Source: Candidatus Nomurabacteria bacterium GW2011_GWC2_42_20 (GTDB taxonomy: Bacteria > Patescibacteriota > Minisyncoccia > Phycocordibacterales > UBA1550). From it: DNA of 55,376 nt. Positions 25,196 to 33,154 of the stretch are shown here, piece by piece. How positions within the stretch are numbered: position 1 is the first letter of the stretch; each line of letters opens with the position of its first letter. Under the pieces are notes generated by a model that saw only the letters and a list, made by a program, of their open reading frames with translations, was not told where the DNA came from and did no database searches. The stretch spans positions 1 to 55,376 of the forward strand of contig LCDG01000006.1 in assembly GCA_000998425.1 (NCBI GenBank), read 5' to 3'. The translations under genes were made by a program, and so were the position numbers.

Positions 25196-25196
25196 G
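25182..25196. repeat. Putative right attachment site (attR) in the tRNA-Asn 3' end
   Basis: TGCTCCGCGGGTAGG, identical to 18435-18449. It covers the acceptor-stem 3' strand and part of the T-stem of tRNA-Asn, and also the last codons of the recombinase. Confidence 0.6.
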
Positions 25197-25255
25197 GATC
25201 GAACCTACGACCAAGCGATTAACAGTCGCTTGCTCTACCACTGAGCTACCGCGGA
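25184..25255 (-). tRNA. tRNA-Asn (anticodon GTT)
   Basis: Read on the minus strand: acceptor TCCGCGG/CCGCGGA, D arm TAGCTCAGTGGTAGAGCA, anticodon stem-loop with CTGTTAA giving anticodon GTT, T arm with GGTTCGATCC. The 3' CCA is not encoded. It overlaps the recombinase stop region by 12 bases on the opposite strand. Confidence 0.95.
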
Positions 25256-25270
25256 ATTTTTAATTGTGTA

Positions 25271-25355
25271 TCCTTGAACCTCAAACCTTCGTAACTCCAT
25301 CCGACTGTTAAACAGTCGCTTGGCTAATTTCTATTGTCACTGACCCACTGCGGAA
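25271..25355 (-). pseudogene. Degenerate tRNA-Asn-like remnant
   Basis: The segment resembles the neighbouring tRNA-Asn: it shares ACAGTCGCTTG around the anticodon arm and CACTGA...GCGGAAT at the 5' end, but has an insertion in the D-arm region and no proper T arm or acceptor stem. CGACTGTT/AACAGTCG can form a perfect 8-bp hairpin. It could be a duplicated tRNA or the scar of an earlier insertion. Confidence 0.45.
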
Positions 25356-25378
25356 TACAAAAAGTATCATACCAAAAC

Positions 25379-25407
25379 TTGGGGAAATTGCAAAATTTTG
25401 ATATGAT
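25379..25407 (+). promoter_or_regulatory. Promoter of pyk
   Basis: TTGGGG at 25379-25384, 17-base spacer, TATGAT at 25402-25407. It would give a leader of about 35 bases before the ATG at 25450. Confidence 0.5.
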
Positions 25408-25449
25408 GCAAGCTTCCAAATCTATATTAAAATACAATCTTAATAAATT

Positions 25450-26883
25450 ATGAAAAAAACAAAAATCGTCGCTACGATAGGGCCAGCATCTGAGAGGGAG
25501 GAGATGCTGACAAGTCTTATAAAGGCAGGAATGAATGTTTGTCGTTTAAATTTTTCCCACGGGTCGCATGATGAGCATGCTGTGCGATTAAAAAATATTC
25601 GTACAGTGGCAGCAAGGCTAAATACACCGATTGCAATATTGCAGGATCTTTCTGGTCCAAAGATACGTATTGGCGATTTTTACCAAGAGCGTGTGATGCT
25701 AAAAAAAGGTAGTATTTTTACACTTACCACAAGGTCATGTATAGGAGATGAAGCTCACGCCTTTGTGAACTACAAGACTTTGCCAAAAGAAATCAAAAAA
25801 GGTGATTCAATACTTCTCGATGACGGTAAAAAAAGACTTGAGGTTCTCGGTGTAAAAGGGGATGAGATCAAGTGCCGCGTTATTGTTGGAGGGGAAACAA
25901 AGGGTCGTCGAGGTGTAAACCTTCCGGGTGTTGCGCTTAAAATTAGTTGTCTTACATCTAAGGATAAAAAAGATGTTATTTTTGGTATTGAAAACAAGGT
26001 TGACTACGTAGCGCTTTCGTTTGTGCGTCGGGCATCTGATATTCGTGAACTTCGCGCAATTCTTAGCAAGGCGAAATCAACTGCAATGATTATTGCAAAG
26101 ATTGAGACTGAGGAGGCTATTGATAACATAGATGCCATTATCGCTGAGGCAGACGGTGTAATGGTGGCGCGCGGGGATCTTGCTGTAGAGGTGCCAGCAG
26201 AGCAGGTCCCATTACTACAAAAAATGATGATAGAAAAATGCAACATTGCAGGCAAACCTATTATTGTTGCAACACAGATGATGGAGTCGATGATAAAGAG
26301 CCCTGTGCCAACACGAGCTGAGGTTTCCGATGTTGCAAACTCAATTTTAGATGGTGCAGATGCAGTAATGCTTTCAGAGGAGAGCGCGCTCGGTGAATAC
26401 CCAGTGGAAACAGTCTCGATGATGACACGCATCGCTATTAATGTGGAAAAAAAATATCCACACCACGAAGCTCTTTATGGAGATATTCTTACTTCTAAAG
26501 TAAACGCTAATGGCGAATACAAAAATGTAGCTGATTCAACCACGTTTGCAACCGTGAGCACTGCATCAAATGTTGGTGCTGTGGCAATAATAGCACTGAC
26601 TGAGTCTGGTTTTACTCCCCGAATGATCTCGCGATACCGTCCAATGCAGCCAATTATTGCTATGAGTGCGCGACGGCATGTAGTCGAGCAACTCGCGCTT
26701 TCGTTTGGTTGCTTCCCAGTCCTTGCAGAAAAATTAACGACAATAGAGGATGTTATAAAAGAAGTTCGTTCATTTGTAACTTCCCACAAATTTGCAAAAA
26801 AGGGAGATCGGGTGGTAATTGCCGCAGGAGTCCCTTTTGGGCGAACTGGTGGCACAAACATGCTTTTAGTAGAAGTTATATAA
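25450..26883 (+). CDS. pyk: Pyruvate kinase
   Basis: 477 aa. Converts phosphoenolpyruvate and ADP to pyruvate and ATP. The N-terminus KTKIVATIGPASE, the NFSHGSHDEH block, the metal/substrate motif IIAKIETEEAIDNIDAI with the active-site Lys, VMVARGDLAVEV, and TQMMESMIKSPVPTRAEVSD are all diagnostic. The C-terminal allosteric-type domain is present. It shares a unit with the DUF167 gene, 3 bases after its stop. Substrate-level ATP formation fits a fermentative small-genome cell. Confidence 0.98.
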   Translation: MKKTKIVATIGPASEREEMLTSLIKAGMNVCRLNFSHGSHDEHAVRLKNIRTVAARLNTPIAILQDLSGPKIRIGDFYQERVMLKKGSIFTLTTRSCIGDEAHAFVNYKTLPKEIKKGDSILLDDGKKRLEVLGVKGDEIKCRVIVGGETKGRRGVNLPGVALKISCLTSKDKKDVIFGIENKVDYVALSFVRRASDIRELRAILSKAKSTAMIIAKIETEEAIDNIDAIIAEADGVMVARGDLAVEVPAEQVPLLQKMMIEKCNIAGKPIIVATQMMESMIKSPVPTRAEVSDVANSILDGADAVMLSEESALGEYPVETVSMMTRIAINVEKKYPHHEALYGDILTSKVNANGEYKNVADSTTFATVSTASNVGAVAIIALTESGFTPRMISRYRPMQPIIAMSARRHVVEQLALSFGCFPVLAEKLTTIEDVIKEVRSFVTSHKFAKKGDRVVIAAGVPFGRTGGTNMLLVEVI

Positions 26884-26886
26884 ATT

Positions 26887-27108
26887 ATGTATATTCGCGT
26901 GCGCGTCTATGCTGGCGCTAAAAAGGAAATATTTGAAACGCATTCCAGTGATTCCTTTTTGATTTCAGTAAAGGAGCCAGCAGAGGGCAATCGCGCAAAT
27001 ACGCGGGTACTTGAGATTGTGGCAAGACATTTTGAGATAGAACCTAAGCAAATTCGCATTATTTCTGGGCATCATGCTCCAGGGAAAATATTATCGATAC
27101 CAGATTAG
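26887..27108 (+). CDS. DUF167 family protein (YggU-like)
   Basis: 73 aa, shorter than the ~95 of YggU. IRVRVYAGAKKE at the start, then SVKEPAEGNRANTRVLEIVA and IRIISGHHAPGK, match the family signature (EGKANxA and IxSGxxSRxK blocks). The function is unknown. It is co-directional with pyk. Confidence 0.85.
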   Translation: MYIRVRVYAGAKKEIFETHSSDSFLISVKEPAEGNRANTRVLEIVARHFEIEPKQIRIISGHHAPGKILSIPD

Positions 27109-27158
27109 CAGTATATGAACTATAATCCCTTCACTTGCCTTCCTTGTTTGTGGAATGA

Positions 27159-27164
27159 TATACT
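27159..27164 (+). promoter_or_regulatory. Extended -10 promoter of the hibernation factor gene
   Basis: TGaTATACT, with TATACT at 27159-27164. A weak -35 TTGCCT lies 18 bases upstream at 27135-27140. The transcription start should fall at about the ATG at 27171, giving a leaderless mRNA. Confidence 0.55.
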
Positions 27165-27170
27165 GTGTTT

Positions 27171-27542
27171 ATGAATATCAAAATTACAACAACAAATATT
27201 GAGCTTACGTCTGCAATTGAGTCATATGTAGATGAGAAGATGAGAAGTGTAGAAAAGTTTGCAATTCCGCACGAGAATGAAGAGCCGGTTGTAAGTGTTG
27301 AGATTGGAAAGACAACCAACCATCATCAGTCAGGAGATGTATTTCGAGCGGATGTGAACATGAAAGTTCGTGGAAAGCATTTTCGTGCAACATCAGAAAA
27401 AGATGACCTCTATGCGGCAATAGACGATATGCGCAATGAGCTCGTTCGTGAACTTTCTTCCCATAAGGAGAAGACGCGTACACTTGTGCGCAGAGGGGCA
27501 GGGATGATCAAAAATATGCTTCGATTTGGACGCGAGAAGTAA
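27171..27542 (+). CDS. Ribosome hibernation/stationary-phase factor (HPF/YfiA family)
   Basis: 123 aa, the short form. The N-terminus MNIKITTTNIELTSAIESYV and the later VSVEIGKTTNHHQSGDVFRA, FRATSEKDDLYAAIDDMRNE match the family. It binds the 30S decoding region and blocks tRNA and mRNA during dormancy. The C-terminal dimerising domain of long HPF is absent; a basic tail (TRTLVRRGAGMIKNMLRFGR) is found instead. The ATG at 27171 is preferred to the GTG at 27165. Confidence 0.93.
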   Translation: MNIKITTTNIELTSAIESYVDEKMRSVEKFAIPHENEEPVVSVEIGKTTNHHQSGDVFRADVNMKVRGKHFRATSEKDDLYAAIDDMRNELVRELSSHKEKTRTLVRRGAGMIKNMLRFGREK

Positions 27543-27568
27543 TACTAATAATTAATAGCGATAAAATT

Positions 27569-28198
27569 ATGAGTACACAAAATTATATTCTTACTGCTAT
27601 TGCGGTATCAGTTATCATTTTAATTGTGTGGATTAGTGGAGCAGAGAAAATACAACCAAAAGCGACAACGGAACCAGTTGCAACAGAAAATATAATAGAA
27701 ATAACCCCAGAAACAAATATGACAACAGTAATAATGACAACCAACCAAGGAGCGATCACACTAGAGCTTTTTGCCGAAACAAAACCAAAGACCGTGGAGA
27801 ATTTTGTGAAGCTTGCGAACGATGGATTTTACAATGGCACGCGTTTTCACCGTGTTATCAAAGGATTCATGATTCAAGGCGGAGACCCGCTTTCAAGGGA
27901 TGTTGCGAATCAGCCGAGATGGGGAACTGGCGGACCTGGTTATCAATTTGAAGATGAAATTGGTAATGATAATAAGAATGTAATTGGAACAATTTCAATG
28001 GCGAACTCAGGTCCAAATACAAACGGTAGTCAATTTTTTATCAACACCGCAAATAACAATTTCCTAGACACAAAGCACACAGTTTTTGGGAAAGTTGTCG
28101 CAGGAATGGATGTTGTATCAGCAATCGAGAACAACAAGACTGGTCAGAATGACCGCCCAATTGAGGATATGATTATTGAGAAGGTAGAATTGAAGTAA
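27569..28198 (+). CDS. Membrane-anchored cyclophilin-type peptidyl-prolyl cis-trans isomerase
   Basis: 209 aa. An N-terminal transmembrane anchor (residues 5-23) puts the enzyme outside the membrane, where it would help fold exported proteins. The cyclophilin domain is complete: FHRVIKGFMIQGGDP (catalytic Arg in FHRV), GSQFFINTANNNFLDTKHTV and FGKVVAGMDVV. A spacer of ~30 residues rich in Thr/Glu links anchor and domain. Its stop codon lies inside the terminator palindrome. Confidence 0.95.
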   Translation: MSTQNYILTAIAVSVIILIVWISGAEKIQPKATTEPVATENIIEITPETNMTTVIMTTNQGAITLELFAETKPKTVENFVKLANDGFYNGTRFHRVIKGFMIQGGDPLSRDVANQPRWGTGGPGYQFEDEIGNDNKNVIGTISMANSGPNTNGSQFFINTANNNFLDTKHTVFGKVVAGMDVVSAIENNKTGQNDRPIEDMIIEKVELK

Positions 28199-28240
28199 AA
28201 CAAAAGACCGACACAAATTTGTGTCGGTCTTTTGTTTTAC
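28195..28240. terminator. Bidirectional terminator: 46-bp perfect palindrome containing both stop codons
   Basis: Arms 28195-28217 and 28218-28240 are perfect reverse complements with no spacer. The TAA of the cyclophilin gene (28196-28198) and the stop of fmt (28237-28239, minus strand) lie at symmetric places in the palindrome. The core GACCGACAC with A/T runs gives good termination both ways. Confidence 0.92.
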
Positions 28241-29106
28241 TTCTGACCTCTCAAAAAATCCTCATACGCCATTTCCTTCCTTCCTTCTGGTATTACACGG
28301 TCAATTACAAGAATCCCATTATCTAGGTGAGCCTCAGTAACAACAACACGAGTGTCTCGCCCATTTCGATTGGTTAAAAAGTATGCTCTTGGCCATGTGT
28401 CAAACGCGCGAATTTTTCGAAACATGCGCGTAGAATCGTCATCGAGATAGATTTGTCCGCTACCGCTCGTCATTTTTTTTGTGTATGTTGCATTATCATG
28501 ATCCTGTTCTACAGACTTGATGACACCAGACACCCAAAGGGGGATTGTTCTAACAAGAAGTTTACCTCCAAGCGTACCAAGTATTTCCTCAAGTTCTGCA
28601 CCTTTTGGTGGCCAGTTTGGCACTGTAATTTTTTCTTGTGCAACAATAGGGCCGTGGTCAATCTCATCGTCAATAAGCATAATAGTGACACCAGCTTCGT
28701 GTGGCAACCCGACAGGAGTGTCTTCTAAGATTGCTGATTGTATTGGCGATGCACCCCGTAGTTTTGGTAGAAGTGATGGGTGCACATTGAGTGTGCCGTG
28801 TTTTGGCAAGTCGAGAATCGTACGAGGAACGATTTTCCCATATGATGCAATTATAAATAGCTGACATCCGTAGGCTGACAGACGGCCTATAAATTCAGAA
28901 TCCAGCTTTTCTGGTTCAAGTGTTGGTATATTGTGTGTATCTGCCCAAACTCCTACTTCACTTTTTGTGACCTCGAGCCCCCGCCCTTTTTCTCTTGGCG
29001 GTGCAGTAACAATAAGAGAGGGGAGCAACCCTTCCTGTGCCATTTCGTCAAGTATAATTACTGAAATGCGTGACGTGCCCCAAAATGCAATACGTGTATT
29101 ATTCAT
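28237..29106 (-). CDS. fmt: Methionyl-tRNA formyltransferase
   Basis: 289 aa. Adds the formyl group to initiator Met-tRNA. RIAFWGTSRISVIILDEM starts the formyltransferase domain; the catalytic Asn-His-Asp set is expected in LNVHPSLLPKLRGASPIQ and the following IMLIDDEIDHGPIVAQE. The C-terminal tRNA-binding domain is present. The ATG at 29106 overlaps the end of def by 8 bases, so def and fmt form a coupled pair, the usual order. Confidence 0.96.
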   Translation of the reverse strand: MNNTRIAFWGTSRISVIILDEMAQEGLLPSLIVTAPPREKGRGLEVTKSEVGVWADTHNIPTLEPEKLDSEFIGRLSAYGCQLFIIASYGKIVPRTILDLPKHGTLNVHPSLLPKLRGASPIQSAILEDTPVGLPHEAGVTIMLIDDEIDHGPIVAQEKITVPNWPPKGAELEEILGTLGGKLLVRTIPLWVSGVIKSVEQDHDNATYTKKMTSGSGQIYLDDDSTRMFRKIRAFDTWPRAYFLTNRNGRDTRVVVTEAHLDNGILVIDRVIPEGRKEMAYEDFLRGQK

Positions 29107-29698
29107 GATTATTTCGTGCCCCCTCAAGTCTTATTTTTTGCTCCTCTGCGGTTATTTTTTCTACATTGCGAGCGGAATCAATAAAAAGAGTGCCGTTCAA
29201 ATGATCTGTCTCGTGTTGAAATATTTGCGCTAGAAGCCCGCTTCCTCCCCATGTAAATACCTTGCCGTTTTCATCGTACGCGCGCACGGTTGCCTTTTCT
29301 GCGCGTGAGACCTCTCCATACAACCAACGTACCGAAAGGCATCCTTCTGGCATCCAAACTTTTTTTCGAGAGAGCTTAATGATGACAGGGTTTATGAAGA
29401 CCATGTTAGATCTCTTAATTTTTGGGCTATCGTGTGTATGCAATGAGTCCAGTTCATTGCGATCATCCTCGTCCTCTTCGTCGTCCGCATATTCAAACGC
29501 TCTATGGGATACTATAAATATACGCAAAGGAATGCCAATTTGTGGTGCTGCAATCGCAACACCATCCAGCTCCTTTTCCATGGCCGTTACCATGTCCCCC
29601 AATATCTTTTTGAGGCGTGGGGAAGAAAAATCCTTTGGATTTACTGGCTCAGCTTTTTCCCTAAGAATCGGATCTTCTTTTTGAACGATCATGACCAT
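29099..29698 (-). CDS. def: Peptide deformylase
   Basis: 199 aa. Removes the N-formyl group from new proteins. The three active-site motifs are intact: GVAIAAPQIG, EGCLSVR (zinc/iron-binding Cys) and HETDHLNG (HExxH type). An acidic insertion between motifs I and II (about residues 73-98, DDEEDEDDRNELDSLHTHDS) is unusual. I chose the ATG at 29698 (MVMIVQKEDPILREK); ATG 29692 is equally possible. It is coupled to fmt. Confidence 0.95.
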   Translation of the reverse strand: MVMIVQKEDPILREKAEPVNPKDFSSPRLKKILGDMVTAMEKELDGVAIAAPQIGIPLRIFIVSHRAFEYADDEEDEDDRNELDSLHTHDSPKIKRSNMVFINPVIIKLSRKKVWMPEGCLSVRWLYGEVSRAEKATVRAYDENGKVFTWGGSGLLAQIFQHETDHLNGTLFIDSARNVEKITAEEQKIRLEGARNNHE

Positions 29699-29737
29699 AA
29701 TTCCTGAAGCATACACTATTTTAATTTCTTTTTAAAG

Positions 29738-29797
29738 AATTCTAGAGTGACTGCTTATACGGTACTATAGTACCGTATAAGCAGTCACTCTAGAATT
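29738..29797. terminator. 60-bp perfect palindrome between priA and def
   Basis: Arms 29738-29767 and 29768-29797 are perfect reverse complements with no spacer. The last base overlaps the stop codon of priA. No run of T follows on the minus strand beyond a short TTTAAA-type sequence, so ordinary intrinsic termination is possible but not textbook. Confidence 0.75.
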
Positions 29798-31734
29798 TAC
29801 AGCAAATGGTCTGGGTTTATTTCAATGGTGAATTGCATGGGAAGCGATCGTAGCTTGGACAGAAGGTCCTGGTTTGGCCAGTTGTCTTCCGCAAGTTTTA
29901 TAATCATATGCATGCGGAAGACATTTTTTGGCTCACGTGCCATTGTTCCAGGCACGATTGGTGCATACTTTCCCAAAAAAAATTTAAGGCGCTCCATTTC
30001 TGAGGCTATTTCATCGCGTTTGCTACGCAGGGTTATTTTTATAATTGTTCCAAATGGTGGATAAGAAAATATTTTTCTAGTAGCAAGTTCGTTTTTTGTG
30101 AATTGTAATATACTACCAGAAAGCGCTTGCTCAAAAATGCTCACATCATCAGAGCGAGTTTGAATTAGTAATGACCCAATTGTTTTTTCACGAAGTGCGA
30201 GGATGAGAGCAAAAATGCGCTCAGGCATGCGAATATCTGGTATAGCAAATAGGGAGTCAACGGATACGATAGCGGTATTATCTATCGTACCAAGTAGCGG
30301 GATAGCCATTGGTGTCGCAACAAGTATGCCTCCAGTAGACTTTTGGAATTGTTCAATTATTTTTTTTGCTTGCGAACGAGTTTTTGCTCTGTCACCATCC
30401 AGGATAAATAATGGTGTTGTTGGAGAAAGTTTTAAAACTTCATCGCTGATGCGGTCTATGCCAATACCAACACCTTGAAGTTTCCACCCGCCACAATTTG
30501 GACATGTTTCATTGACATTGTTTTCAGGAATACGTGTGAACCCGCATCCATGACAGACGAACAACTGCGTTACTTGGTTTGCTGACGATTCCTTTTTGTG
30601 AATTACGAGCGGAGCGTCACATTCTGGGCATTTGACGAGAGTGCCACAGTCTCCGCATGTTGTTACAGGAGCGAGTCCTTTTCTTGCACACAGAAGGAGT
30701 ACTTTTTCGTTACGCACGCCCGCGTTTCGAAGAAGTTCTTTGAGTTCACTGCTTAGTAAAACCATTTCTCGACGACCAGTGCTTTCTCTTAATGATTTTT
30801 CTTCTTTACGCGGGTCTATCAGTATAGTTTTTGTGTTTCTGTTTGCTTCCTGACGAGCATATTGTGCGATACGAATAAATTCACCAATCACACCACTGGT
30901 AACCCTTTCATATGTCTCAGGGCGTAGTATTGGCGCCCCAATAATGAGCGTGCTCATAGAAGCTCTCGCGTATTCCTCTATAAACCCTCGCAAATCAGTT
31001 GGCGTTCGAGACGGCATTTTCCATGCATTGGAGTGCTCTTCTTCTAGAATGATTGTATTAAAATATCGCGGGAGGCTAAGATATTGTGTGGTTCCAACAA
31101 CAAGAATCGCATGTCTTTCAGATAGAGCGTTTTCCCACCTTTCAAAGACGCGCTTTTTGGTTAAGCTGCTGTGAAAAGTAAATGTATAGTTTTCAATACC
31201 TCGCTCAAGTTCTTTTGATATACGCAAAACATCGTCTTCTGTTGGAACGCAAATATAGATCGATTCGTGTCTAATGAACGCCTCACGAACAAGCCTGCGA
31301 TATGCCTCGAGGCGCATTTGCGTGGTTTCTTGAATTGCATTAATCTCGAAACTGCCAGCAGTTTTGTTTATTTTAGGTTCATTAAGCGTTCCATTAATGT
31401 GAGCATCCAATATTATTTTTGGTGTGAGAGAAAGAAGCACTTCTCCAAACTTTTGAGCTGTTGCGTTTGCAGTTTCTTCTACAGCTTTTAGAAATGATGG
31501 TAACCAAATACGACGTGGATGAGCGCGTGTTATTTTTCTTATTGCATAATCAGATGATTTTAGTGACGTTTTTGCGTCAGATACTTCTCTTGATTCGAGT
31601 ACAATGGCCGGGACCTCACGTGTGCGTATTGGAGCGATGATTACCATTCCAGCGGGAATTGGCTCTTTTGAAAAATATGTAAGTGAGCCTTGTAGTGCGC
31701 CACGAACGATTGGAGCAACGGTAATTATTTGCAT
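29797..31734 (-). CDS. priA: PriA-like primosomal protein N', probably without helicase activity
   Basis: 645 aa, shorter than the ~730 of active PriA. The zinc-binding region is intact: CGDCGTLVKCPECDAPL, VCHGCGFTR, CPNCGG (about residues 360-420), and the C-terminal domain has the REPKNVFRMHMIIK ending. The helicase core is degenerate: no Walker A (GxTGSGKT) is present where it should precede YICVPTEDD; the DEEH box reads LEEEH; motif III reads GAPILRPETY, not GSATPS; and the arginine-finger motif (QVAGRAGR) is replaced by LILALREKTIG. It may keep only a structural, DNA-binding or loader role. Confidence 0.85.
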   Translation of the reverse strand: MQIITVAPIVRGALQGSLTYFSKEPIPAGMVIIAPIRTREVPAIVLESREVSDAKTSLKSSDYAIRKITRAHPRRIWLPSFLKAVEETANATAQKFGEVLLSLTPKIILDAHINGTLNEPKINKTAGSFEINAIQETTQMRLEAYRRLVREAFIRHESIYICVPTEDDVLRISKELERGIENYTFTFHSSLTKKRVFERWENALSERHAILVVGTTQYLSLPRYFNTIILEEEHSNAWKMPSRTPTDLRGFIEEYARASMSTLIIGAPILRPETYERVTSGVIGEFIRIAQYARQEANRNTKTILIDPRKEEKSLRESTGRREMVLLSSELKELLRNAGVRNEKVLLLCARKGLAPVTTCGDCGTLVKCPECDAPLVIHKKESSANQVTQLFVCHGCGFTRIPENNVNETCPNCGGWKLQGVGIGIDRISDEVLKLSPTTPLFILDGDRAKTRSQAKKIIEQFQKSTGGILVATPMAIPLLGTIDNTAIVSVDSLFAIPDIRMPERIFALILALREKTIGSLLIQTRSDDVSIFEQALSGSILQFTKNELATRKIFSYPPFGTIIKITLRSKRDEIASEMERLKFFLGKYAPIVPGTMAREPKNVFRMHMIIKLAEDNWPNQDLLSKLRSLPMQFTIEINPDHLL

Positions 31735-31853
31735 CTGTTCATGATAATAGAAAAAGCTAAAAATATAAAATTTGTGTCGTATGTTGTATTACCACATAAA
31801 GTATTCGTTTGGTCAAAACGACCACAACGTAGTAGTATACGAGGTACATCTCT

Positions 31854-33152
31854 ATGAGCAACACATTTGTTATTAAAGGTTTTGGTGGTGAGCGAAAGCT
31901 ACACGGTAAAGTGTCTATTACTGGCGCAAAAAATGCGGCACTAAAGGCCATTGCGTCAACAGTTCTTTTTCGCGACACTGTTACTCTTACCAATATTCCT
32001 GAAATCAATGACACATTCCGCATGTTCGACCTACTAAAAGACATGGGGGCAGATGTTGTGAATTTAAAACACGGAGTGTATACAGTTTTAATCCCTCGTG
32101 GTTTTGCGACAGAGCTTTCTCCTGGGATTGCAAAACGTATGCGTTCATCCATAGTGCTCACTGGCCCTGTCTTAGCGCGTTATGGAAAGGTTTCCTTCCC
32201 GCATCCTGGCGGTTGTGTTATTGGCGCGCGACCACTCGATTTGTTTGTAGATGGTTTTGAAAAAATGGGAGCAAAAGTATCAGTAAAAGATGACTCATAT
32301 GTTGTTGAGGCAAAGGATGGTCTTAAAGGAGCGGAGTTTTTTCTTAAAAATCAAAGCGTTACAGTTACAGAAACCTTTATGATGGCTGGAGTATTAGCAA
32401 GTGGAAGTACTATTATAAAAAATGCCGCAATGGAACCAGAGATCGCTGATCTCGCACAATTTTTAAATAAATGCGGTGCAAAGATTATTGGAGCTGGCAC
32501 GCCAACAATAATCATCAAGGGAGGGAAGCTTTTGGCCGGAGCCAGGAAGCCGTACAAAACAATGCCAGATCGCATAGAAGCGGGAAGTTTCCTTGTTCTC
32601 GGAGCATTGGCTTCGCGAGAGCTTCATATTACAAATTGCAACCCGGCACACCTAGAATCTCCAATAGAGCTCCTTCGCAGCGCTGGTGTCAGCATAGAAA
32701 CAAAAAAAACTGAAATAATAGTGCGCGCGCCATCGAAGCTTCGCGCCGTTGATGTTAAAACACATGAGTACCCAGGCTTCCCAACAGATTTGCAGGCGCC
32801 AATGACAGTACTTCTTACTCAGGCAGAAGGTGAGAGTAAAGTATTTGAGACTATTTTTGAGGGGCGCTTAAACTATACGGAATCACTTTCTGCTATGGGA
32901 GCGTCTATTACAATGATGGATCCTCATAGAGTGCTTGTGCGTGGGAAGTCAGAGCTACGTGGACGAAAGCTTACGAGCCCAGATCTCCGTGCGGGACTTG
33001 CATTCGTTATTGCAGCCGTTGTTGCAAAAGGGGAGTCTGTCATCCATAATGTGGATACGACGATAGACAGAGGATATGAAGATATCGAAAATCGTTTGCG
33101 TGCCATTGGTGTAGAAATAGAACGAGCTCAAGTATTATCTGAAAGCGTATAA
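31854..33152 (+). CDS. murA: UDP-N-acetylglucosamine 1-carboxyvinyltransferase
   Basis: 432 aa. First committed step of peptidoglycan synthesis: adds enolpyruvyl to UDP-GlcNAc. ITGAKNAALKAIASTVL has the Lys and Asn of the substrate site; HPGGCVIGARPLD contains the catalytic Cys (fosfomycin target position), so Cys is retained. The C-terminal half has GLAFVIAAVVAKGESVIHN-like sequence and RGYEDIENRLRAIG. mreB follows 2 bases after its stop. Confidence 0.97.
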   Translation: MSNTFVIKGFGGERKLHGKVSITGAKNAALKAIASTVLFRDTVTLTNIPEINDTFRMFDLLKDMGADVVNLKHGVYTVLIPRGFATELSPGIAKRMRSSIVLTGPVLARYGKVSFPHPGGCVIGARPLDLFVDGFEKMGAKVSVKDDSYVVEAKDGLKGAEFFLKNQSVTVTETFMMAGVLASGSTIIKNAAMEPEIADLAQFLNKCGAKIIGAGTPTIIIKGGKLLAGARKPYKTMPDRIEAGSFLVLGALASRELHITNCNPAHLESPIELLRSAGVSIETKKTEIIVRAPSKLRAVDVKTHEYPGFPTDLQAPMTVLLTQAEGESKVFETIFEGRLNYTESLSAMGASITMMDPHRVLVRGKSELRGRKLTSPDLRAGLAFVIAAVVAKGESVIHNVDTTIDRGYEDIENRLRAIGVEIERAQVLSESV

Positions 33153-33154
33153 TT

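Larger units (their letters stand above)
18435..25196. mobile_element. Putative integrative element inserted at the 3' end of tRNA-Asn
   Basis: A 15-bp direct repeat, TGCTCCGCGGGTAGG, occurs at 18435-18449 and at 25182-25196, the latter inside the 3' end of tRNA-Asn. Between them lie about ten accessory genes and, at the tRNA end, a large serine recombinase reading into the tRNA. The flanking genes (M14 peptidases, pyruvate kinase) are ordinary chromosomal genes. No conjugation genes are present, so it would be an integrative or mobilisable island dependent on other machinery. The limits rest on the direct repeat and are inferred. Confidence 0.65.

Noticed and set aside
25041-25241. 66-residue minus-strand ORF overlapping tRNA-Asn and the recombinase 3' end
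   Set aside because: It would translate the tRNA itself and lies opposite a well-supported recombinase.
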